The notes under the pieces are model-generated. The model ran no database searches, was not told the DNA's origin, and saw only the letters and a list, made by a program, of their open reading frames with translations. Made by a program: the position numbers and the translations under genes. DNA of 10,442 nucleotides, taken from NCBI GenBank assembly GCA_021834865.1, contig JAKBRD010000004.1, forward strand, positions 29,833 to 40,274. Reading direction: 5' to 3'. Numbering within the stretch: the stretch's first letter is position 1; every line of letters begins with the position of its first letter. The DNA is from Microcaldota archaeon. GTDB lineage: Archaea; Micrarchaeota; Micrarchaeia; Micrarchaeales; Micrarchaeaceae. Shown one piece after another: positions 6,258 through 10,442 of this stretch.

Positions 6258-6373
6258 ATCCTTTAAAATTAGGATGATATTTAGATATTGCTAAAATAAA
6301 ATAGGATAATGTTTACAGTTTATCCTTAAATATTAGGATAATATTTATATATATGCTATTAAAAATAGGATAT
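6256..6373 (+). promoter_or_regulatory. Operator array of four AGGAT boxes at exact 32-bp spacing
   Basis: AGGAT boxes start at 6271, 6303, 6335 and 6367, each exactly 32 bp from the next. The first three extend to WTAGGATRATRTTTA. Inverted partners TTATCCT lie at 6256-6262 and 6320-6326, 64 bp apart, each making a dyad with the box 15 bp downstream. The 32-base units starting at 6256 and 6320 match at 28 of 32 positions. Three helical turns separate the boxes, so all face the same side of the DNA. The TATA box of the antitoxin gene (TTTATATATA, 6344-6353) lies between the last two boxes, centred about 26 bases before ATG 6375. A bound protein would therefore block TBP/TFB and the transcription start. 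The likely ligand is the antitoxin itself. Confidence 0.72.
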
Positions 6374-6374
6374 T

Positions 6375-7046
6375 ATGGCAATAAATACAAAGGCCAGAGG
6401 TGCAGGAGCCTCAAATGCAATATATAGGCACGTACTGGAAAATTACCTTGCAGGAAATGTTAACTTCAGTGCAAATTCCGTAGCCCGCGTACTGCAAATT
6501 TCACCGAATACAGTAAATATCGCGATAAGGGCGCTTGCTTCAATAGGTGCAGCGTCAATATCCAGGCGCTCTTTTGCTTTGACCGATTTTGAAAAGGCGC
6601 TGATGTACTGGGCTGCGACGCGAAAGCTCAGCAGGTCTATAGCATATTCCACTTTTACAGGAATTGGGGTGCAAAATATAGAAGCAAAGATGCCTGAAGG
6701 AATAGCTTTTACTGCATACAGCGCGTATTCATTTGCATTCGGAAACGATATAGCAGGGTACGGAGAGGTTTATGTATATGCGACTGATTTTGCATTGAAA
6801 GAACTTGAACGCCGCTTTCCAAAAGCTGCGCTATCAAGCCATTCGGATTATGCAGATCTCATAGTGCTTAAACCGGACAAGGTTCTCTATAGGGAGATCG
6901 AAGAGAAATTGCTTAAAAATTCCTGCGTCCCCATAACACAGGCCTGTGTGGACCTATGGAATATAAAAGGATGGCAGGCCCCAAGGTTCTTTGCCAGCGC
7001 AATGAAAAAATTGGGTGAAAGGCTCAATACCGCAATGGGTGAATAG
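6375..7046 (+). CDS. AbiEi-like winged-helix antitoxin / transcriptional regulator
   Basis: A 223-residue protein with an N-terminal winged helix-turn-helix (about 14-75). FSANSVARVLQISPNTVNIAIRAL contains the recognition helix, and GAASISRRSFALT forms the wing. A C-terminal domain follows. Residues 158-212 (SDYADLIVLKPDKV, then SCVPITQACVDLWN and PRFFASAMKKL) fit the pattern of AbiEi-type antitoxins, where a 'P-x-x-Q-x-x-x-D-L' segment closes the domain. In known AbiE systems AbiEi represses its own promoter and counteracts the AbiEii nucleotidyltransferase. Here the nucleotidyltransferase starts 2 bases after this stop, and the promoter carries a regular box array. No ribosome binding site precedes the ATG, whereas the TATA box fits a leaderless mRNA. 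The assignment rests on architecture and pairing; archaeal members are divergent, so it could be a related regulator rather than strict AbiEi. Confidence 0.75.
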   Translation: MAINTKARGAGASNAIYRHVLENYLAGNVNFSANSVARVLQISPNTVNIAIRALASIGAASISRRSFALTDFEKALMYWAATRKLSRSIAYSTFTGIGVQNIEAKMPEGIAFTAYSAYSFAFGNDIAGYGEVYVYATDFALKELERRFPKAALSSHSDYADLIVLKPDKVLYREIEEKLLKNSCVPITQACVDLWNIKGWQAPRFFASAMKKLGERLNTAMGE

Positions 7047-7048
7047 CC

Positions 7049-7687
7049 ATGCCAAAAGAATTTTATTCTGACGCAATCACTTATAGGAGCAGGGAGATAT
7101 TGCAAAAGCTTGCAGATTCATTGGATTTCGTACTGATTGGCGGGTGGGCAGTCAACTTTTATGTTAAAACACAAAAGAGCACAGACGTTGACATAATGGT
7201 GACTGCTGACAAGCTTAGCTACTTTAAAAATTATGGAGTGGAAAAATACAAAGGCTTGCCCATATATTTTGCAATGGTTGGAGGAGTCAGAATTGACATC
7301 ATGGTCCAGGGTGTATCAGATAGTGCGTTGACTATGCCAATTTCCTTGGTAATTGAAGAAAGCGTTGTGGTAGAAGGCATACGAACGGCCTCGAAAGAAC
7401 TATTGCTGCTACTGAAAATGTGTGGCTATTTCAGTTTCGACAGGCAGAAAGTGGAAAAGGATATTATAGATGTGGTTTCACTGCTTTTTTACTCAAATGT
7501 AGATATTGCTAAGGTCGCAAAATATGTAAGCAGGTATAAAATTGATGATAGAAAGGCATTTATGGGAATGAAAGAGTATTTGGAGAAGGGTAGGAACCTG
7601 TGGGAATTTATAACAAACAGCCCTGAAGAATACTCTAGGCTGTATTCAGCAACAAGAAAGGCAATAAAGCAGTATTGGCGTGGTTGA
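7049..7687 (+). CDS. AbiEii-like nucleotidyltransferase (toxin candidate)
   Basis: A 212-residue member of the DNA polymerase-beta-like nucleotidyltransferase superfamily. The core motifs are VLIGGWAVNFY (28-38, GG at 31-32), STDVDIMV (44-51, catalytic D46 and D48) and RIDIMVQG (81-88, third acidic D83). The C-terminal helical part contains SKELLLLLKMCG (115-126) and DRQKVEKDIIDVVSLL (131-146), which matches the 'K-x-x-A...R...KD-x-x-D' region of AbiEii/MenA-type toxins. These transfer nucleotides to tRNA or other targets; the target here is unknown. All catalytic acids are present, so it should be active. GGGTGA in the 3' end of the antitoxin gene serves as ribosome binding site (GGTG ends 7 bases before ATG). 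The two genes are almost surely one operon. Base composition is AT-rich compared with the flanking metabolic genes, in keeping with transfer. Confidence 0.85.
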   Translation: MPKEFYSDAITYRSREILQKLADSLDFVLIGGWAVNFYVKTQKSTDVDIMVTADKLSYFKNYGVEKYKGLPIYFAMVGGVRIDIMVQGVSDSALTMPISLVIEESVVVEGIRTASKELLLLLKMCGYFSFDRQKVEKDIIDVVSLLFYSNVDIAKVAKYVSRYKIDDRKAFMGMKEYLEKGRNLWEFITNSPEEYSRLYSATRKAIKQYWRG

Positions 7688-7744
7688 TGATTTTCAATCT
7701 ATTGCGTTGGGCCATAAAAATGCATGGTTCTGAAGCGATGATGC

Positions 7745-7753
7745 TTTATTTTT
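7745..7753 (+). terminator. T-rich tract, possible terminator of the AbiE-like operon
   Basis: TTTATTTTT lies 58 bases after the toxin stop codon and before the right direct repeat. T-tracts of this kind end transcription in archaea. No hairpin precedes it. Confidence 0.35.
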
Positions 7754-7785
7754 GCATTTAGGTGCTTATCATATACAACAGTGTA

Positions 7786-7834
7786 CAAAAGAAACATACA
7801 GGCCATTGGCTTTTGGGCTGGCCCGGTCTTTAAT
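7786..7834 (+). repeat. Right copy of the imperfect direct repeat flanking the AbiE-like module
   Basis: It contains CAAAAG, the perfect 11-base CATACAGGCCA (7795-7805), GGCTT, a GG-rich centre and TCTTTAAT, aligned with the copy at 6201-6246. Unlike the left copy it can form a 5-bp stem (GGCCA 7801-7805 with TGGCC 7819-7823). ATCATATACAAC at 7769-7780 is a weak TATA-like element just upstream. Confidence 0.55.
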
Positions 7835-7937
7835 GATTATAATAATTGAAAATTATAGTTGCATTTAAATATGGCTAAAGCAAAGCATGATAATGTTAAA
7901 TAAAGGTTAAGTTTTAGGTTTTTGTCAAAATTTTTGC

Positions 7938-7943
7938 TATAAA
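7938..7943 (+). promoter_or_regulatory. TATA box that fixes the gmhA start
   Basis: TATAAA is centred about 25 bases before ATG 7965. The in-frame ATG at 7947 is only 3 bases after the box and could not be on the transcript. The mRNA should therefore be leaderless from 7965. Confidence 0.6.
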
Positions 7944-7964
7944 TTAATGCATTTTGGTGTAATT

Positions 7965-8531
7965 ATGGATGTAAAAAAAGAGATCCAAGCATATATAGAA
8001 GAAGGAATAAAAGCTAGGTCAAATATCCCAGTGGATGAAGTAGAAAAGGCCACCCTTGCAGTAACAAATGCGCTCAAAAACGGCAAAAAACTCATAACAT
8101 TTGGGAATGGTGGAAGTGCTGCTGACGCACAGCACATTGCAGCAGAGCTTGCCGGTAAATTTTATAAGGACAGGAAGCCATTGCCGTCTATAGCCCTCAC
8201 AACGAATACTTCTAACTTGACTGCAATAGCAAACGATTATTCATATGCAAGCATATTTTCAAGGCAGCTTGAAGGGATAGGCAGCAATGGAGATGTTGCA
8301 ATAGGCATATCTACGAGCGGGAATTCTGAAAATGTCATAAAGGCTGTTGAGAAAGCAAAGGAAATAGGCATTGTGACCATAGGCCTGGCAGGCAGAAGCG
8401 GCGGAAAGCTGAAAGGGATTTGCGACATATGCATATGCGTTGATTCGGACAACACGCCAATAATACAAGAAGCTCATATAGCCATAGGGCATGTCATGTG
8501 CATGATAATTGAAAAAGAATTATTCCCATAA
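7965..8531 (+). CDS. gmhA: Sedoheptulose-7-phosphate isomerase (phosphoheptose isomerase)
   Basis: A 188-residue SIS-domain protein of GmhA type, converting sedoheptulose 7-phosphate to D-glycero-D-manno-heptose 7-phosphate, the first committed step to activated heptoses. The signature FGNGGSAADAQHIAAEL spans 46-62. The zinc ligands of characterised GmhA enzymes (H61, E65, Q172, H180) correspond here to H57, E61, Q168 (IIQEAH) and H176 (IGHVM), all shifted by four. The phosphate-binding GISTSGNSENV is at 114-124 and NDYSY at 90-94. The length is normal and no catalytic residue is missing. The start at 7965 is chosen from the TATA box; a start at 7947 would add MHFGVI. A heptose-phosphate kinase gene follows after 96 bases with its own promoter, so the context supports a heptose pathway rather than another SIS function. 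Confidence 0.93.
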   Translation: MDVKKEIQAYIEEGIKARSNIPVDEVEKATLAVTNALKNGKKLITFGNGGSAADAQHIAAELAGKFYKDRKPLPSIALTTNTSNLTAIANDYSYASIFSRQLEGIGSNGDVAIGISTSGNSENVIKAVEKAKEIGIVTIGLAGRSGGKLKGICDICICVDSDNTPIIQEAHIAIGHVMCMIIEKELFP

Positions 8532-8544
8532 ATAAGACCAATAC

Positions 8545-8603
8545 ATGGCTTGCTTAACGCACAGCCAAATAGCACTGCATAAGATTTATATTAAGCAAGG
8601 CAT
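8545..8603. repeat. 13-bp inverted repeat around the hddA promoter
   Basis: ATGGCTTGCTTAA (8545-8557) and TTAAGCAAGGCAT (8591-8603) are inverted copies with one mismatch, 33 bases apart. The TATA box (TTTATATT, 8585-8592) lies in the inner segment and touches the right arm, which occupies the space between TATA box and transcription start. This geometry fits an operator, though no regulator is identified. Confidence 0.4.
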
Positions 8604-8627
8604 TAATTTGCTTTAACCGGTGTTTTG

Positions 8628-9623
8628 TTGAAAAACAGGATAATAATAACAAGGACCCCAGTAAGGATTACGTTCTGCGGAGGCGGCACTGACATAGAGG
8701 AATTTTATTCTAAATACGGCCCTGGGGCTGTTGTAAACGCAGCGATAAACAAATACATATACATAATACTCAACAAACCGTTTGACAACAAGATACGTGT
8801 CGGATACTCGAAAACAGAGATCGTGGATTCTGTAGACCAGATACAGCACCCTACGGCAAGGGAAGCGCTTAGGATGCTTGGAATAGAGAAAGGCATAGAG
8901 ATAGTAAGCCTTGCAGACATACCAGGCAGGACAGCCGGGGTTGGCTTGGGCTCAAGCAGCTCCTTTATAGTGGGCTTGCTCAACGCTCTGCATGCATGGA
9001 AGGGTGAGCTTGTATCAAAGGAGGAGCTCGCAAGGGAAGCCGTAAAGATAGAGAGGGAAATATTAAAGGAAGAAGGCGGCAAGCAGGACCAGTATGCAGC
9101 TGCTTATGGAGGCATAAACCTATTTGAATTCGGAATGGACGGAACAGTAGTTACGAGCCCTGCAATAATGACAGAAGAAAACAGGGATGCCCTCAAAAGC
9201 CACCTCCTGATGCTTTTCACGGGCACTGAGCATGTTTCCTCTGAAATACACAAGGAGCAAAAGGCATCCATAGATGAAAAGGCGGATGCATACAGGAAAA
9301 TGGCAGAATACGCAAATGGGCTTTACCGCAACTTTTCTACAGGAGATAGATGGAAGGAAACTGGAAAGCTTCTGCACGAGAACTGGCTCCTTAAGAAAAG
9401 CCTGGGCGGAAAGATAAGCAATAGCCGAATAGACGAGCTTTACAATAAAGCCATGGAAAATGGCGCAGAAGGCGGCAAGGTGATAGGAGCTGGAGGCGGG
9501 GGCTTCCTTCTTTTCTTTGCAAGGCCTGAGCTGCACAAAAGGATAACAGATGCGCTTGGCCTTCAAAGGATCGACTTTGACTTTGATTACCTAGGAAGCA
9601 GGATCATATATGTCGGGGACTGA
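8628..9623 (+). CDS. hddA: D-glycero-alpha-D-manno-heptose 7-phosphate kinase-like GHMP kinase
   Basis: A 331-residue GHMP kinase of HddA type, which phosphorylates the anomeric carbon of heptose 7-phosphate on the way to GDP-heptose. Motif 1 is RTPVRITFCGGGTD (9-22), which in this family serves substrate binding. Motif 2, the ATP-binding loop, is GVGLGSSSSFIVG (104-116). Motif 3 is KVIGAGGGGFLLFF (284-297). EEGGKQDQYAAAYGG (148-162) with Asp154 is the usual catalytic/substrate strand. The start is a TTG: two lie in tandem (8625 and 8628), and 8628 is chosen because the ribosome binding GGTG at 8619-8622 then sits 5 bases before it, as in other genes here. A TATA box (TTTATATT, 8585-8592) gives a leader of about 10 bases. 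Galactokinase-like or fucokinase-like members are alternatives, but gmhA just upstream favours heptose. Confidence 0.87.
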   Translation: MKNRIIITRTPVRITFCGGGTDIEEFYSKYGPGAVVNAAINKYIYIILNKPFDNKIRVGYSKTEIVDSVDQIQHPTAREALRMLGIEKGIEIVSLADIPGRTAGVGLGSSSSFIVGLLNALHAWKGELVSKEELAREAVKIEREILKEEGGKQDQYAAAYGGINLFEFGMDGTVVTSPAIMTEENRDALKSHLLMLFTGTEHVSSEIHKEQKASIDEKADAYRKMAEYANGLYRNFSTGDRWKETGKLLHENWLLKKSLGGKISNSRIDELYNKAMENGAEGGKVIGAGGGGFLLFFARPELHKRITDALGLQRIDFDFDYLGSRIIYVGD

Positions 9624-9658
9624 ATTAGCCACGATAGGTATTTAATCCTGAAAGCCAA

Positions 9659-9677
9659 AACACCAGTATAAGGTGTT
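9659..9677 (+). promoter_or_regulatory. Hairpin that can cover the ribosome binding site of the epimerase gene
   Basis: AACACC (9659-9664) pairs perfectly with GGTGTT (9672-9677) across a 7-base loop. The right arm contains the GGTG ribosome binding site. A TATA-like TATTTAAT at 9639-9646 would start a transcript near 9669, without the left arm. Only read-through mRNA from hddA would form the stem. Confidence 0.35.
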
Positions 9678-9680
9678 AGA

Positions 9681-10442
9681 ATGATTTCTGGAAAGAATAT
9701 AATAGTCACTGGAGGCGCTGGTTTCATAGGCTCAAACTTGGTGGAAATGCTGGCAAAGGACAACAAGGTTTACATAATAGACAACATGCACACTGGCTCT
9801 GAGGAAAACGTACAGCAGTACATAAAGGGGAACAACGCCGAGTTCATAAAAGACGATGCAAAGAATTTGAACAAGCACAATATTGATGCTGACATGCTGT
9901 TCCATCTTGGCATATACTCTGCATCTCCAATGTACAGGGAAAACCCGCACCTTGTTGCGGAAGTCGTTGACGGAATGGTGGCCATGCTTGAATATGCAAA
10001 GGCCAACTCTGTTCCTTTGGTTTTCGCTTCCACATCTTCAATATACAACGGCATAAAGCCGCCGCACAGCGAAAACGTCGTCCCTGGTGTTACGGACTAT
10101 TATACAGAAGCCAGGATAGCTGCAGAAAGAATGGCTGAGCTTTATTCAAAGCTGCATGATGTAAATGTATCTGCAATGAGGTTCTTCTCAGTCTACGGAA
10201 GGCATGAAAGGTCAAAGAAAGGCTATGCAAACCTCGCAACGCAGTTCTTGTGGGCAATGCAGAAGGGCGAGCAGCCAGTGATATACGGCAATGGCGAGCA
10301 AAGGAGGGATTTCGTATATGCTGAAGATGTCGCAATGGCGCTTATCGGGGCAATGGAACATGCAAAAGGCTACAATGTCTACAATGTGGGCACAGGCAAG
10401 AACTACAGCCTCAACGAGCTCACTGCAAAGCTGAACGAAAAG
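9681..10442 (+). CDS. Extended-SDR NAD-dependent sugar-nucleotide epimerase/dehydratase (3' end cut)
   Basis: The first 254 codons of an extended short-chain dehydrogenase/reductase; the C-terminus lies beyond the window. The Rossmann motif is VTGGAGFIGSN (9-19), followed by an acidic NAD-binding residue in YIIDNMHTGS (D34). LFHLGIYSA (73-81), VFASTSSIYNG (114-124, the catalytic Ser/Thr region), RFFSVYGRHE (167-176) and RRDFVYAEDVAMA (208-220, typical 'RDFVYVxDV') are all in place and in order. The usual YxxxK reads YTEARIAAE at 141-149: Tyr141 is present, but Lys is replaced by Arg145. Position next to gmhA and hddA suggests that it modifies GDP-heptose (epimerisation or dehydration) or another nucleotide sugar for surface glycans; the substrate is inferred only. 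The start is supported by AAGGTG with GGTG ending 5 bases before ATG. It was found as an open frame running to the window end. Confidence 0.88.
   Translation, partial: MISGKNIIVTGGAGFIGSNLVEMLAKDNKVYIIDNMHTGSEENVQQYIKGNNAEFIKDDAKNLNKHNIDADMLFHLGIYSASPMYRENPHLVAEVVDGMVAMLEYAKANSVPLVFASTSSIYNGIKPPHSENVVPGVTDYYTEARIAAERMAELYSKLHDVNVSAMRFFSVYGRHERSKKGYANLATQFLWAMQKGEQPVIYGNGEQRRDFVYAEDVAMALIGAMEHAKGYNVYNVGTGKNYSLNELTAKLNEK

Larger units (their letters stand above)
6062..6374. other. AT-rich intergenic region between permease remnant and AbiE-like module
   Basis: About 313 bases without a credible gene. From the left it holds CGGCTTT twice (6064-6070, 6084-6090) at the permease break. Two TTATCCT motifs follow (6089-6095, 6118-6124), then a near-palindrome at 6144-6169 (TAATATA..CCTA-TT-TAGGTATATTA). 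Next are a strong promoter-like element (6173-6188), the left direct repeat (6201-6246) and the AGGAT box array (6256-6373). The region is clearly richer in A+T than the permease remnant. Confidence 0.6.
7688..7964. other. Gene-free stretch downstream of the AbiE-like module
   Basis: About 277 bases with no credible coding frame. It holds a T-rich tract (7745-7753), the right copy of the direct repeat (7786-7834), an AT-rich dyad at 7842-7856 (ATAATT-gaa-AATTAT), a spare TATA-like TTTAAATA (7864-7871) and the gmhA TATA box at 7938-7943. I see no tRNA or other known RNA. Confidence 0.6.

Noticed and set aside
6256..6373. Regular 32-bp periodicity suggesting a CRISPR array
   Set aside because: Only short AGGAT-centred boxes recur, the rest of each unit is itself similar, there are no distinct spacers, and the array overlaps a TATA box and a start codon. 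It reads as an operator.
6256..6373. Iterons of a replication origin
   Set aside because: Regular AT-rich boxes could be iterons, but no replication initiator gene is nearby, and the boxes are placed on the promoter of a gene for a winged-helix protein. Autoregulation explains them better.
7682..7742. Possible C/D box small RNA (TTGATGA, CTGA, ATGATG)
   Set aside because: The C-like and D'-like boxes are about 40 bases apart and no final CTGA follows, so the geometry of an archaeal C/D RNA is not met.
7842..7856. ATAATT-gaa-AATTAT dyad as a terminator or operator
   Set aside because: It consists only of A/T pairs in a very AT-rich stretch, where such short dyads arise easily.

Overview
The window looks archaeal. 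Several genes have an AT-rich TATA-like box centred about 25-27 bases before the start codon, as expected for leaderless mRNAs. Others carry a GGTG-type ribosome binding site exactly 5 bases before the start. Ile is often ATA and Arg often AGG, and the genes are small, mostly single or in pairs, and closely packed. Base composition is mixed. A small-genome lineage such as Micrarchaeota, or a Thermoplasmatales-like archaeon, would fit, but that placement is inference.

Layout. Bases 1-2659 hold four minus-strand genes: a cyclase/kynurenine-formamidase-like enzyme cut by the window edge, a DEDDh 3'-5' exonuclease fold lacking its last catalytic Asp, a thymidylate-kinase-like P-loop kinase, and a HAD deoxyribonucleotidase-like phosphatase. 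Bases 2833-4751 hold two unrecognised genes (a two-helix membrane protein and a 99-residue soluble protein) and a ten-helix EamA/DMT-like transporter. At 4937 is a nucleoside phosphorylase. With the kinase, the nucleotidase and the exonuclease it gives this side of the window a nucleotide-salvage or nucleotide-cleaning flavour.

Bases 5708-7850 form an accessory island. It starts with the C-terminal part of an ABC-2 permease that has lost its N-terminal half. An AT-rich stretch follows, then a two-gene module: a winged-helix AbiEi-like antitoxin/regulator and an AbiEii-like nucleotidyltransferase toxin, 2 bases apart. The module's promoter carries four AGGAT boxes spaced exactly 32 bp apart, plus inverted partners, and runs through the TATA box to the start codon. 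An imperfect direct repeat of about 46-49 bp lies on each side of the whole module. The left copy sits where a transcript from the best-looking promoter in the window would begin, with no open reading frame behind it.

Bases 7965-10442 hold the start of a plus-strand sugar-nucleotide cluster: sedoheptulose-7-phosphate isomerase (gmhA), a heptose-7-phosphate kinase of the HddA type, and an extended-SDR sugar-nucleotide epimerase/dehydratase cut by the right edge. The first two steps match the GDP-heptose route, which points to an activated heptose for surface glycans. The epimerase has Arg where the catalytic Lys of YxxxK is expected.
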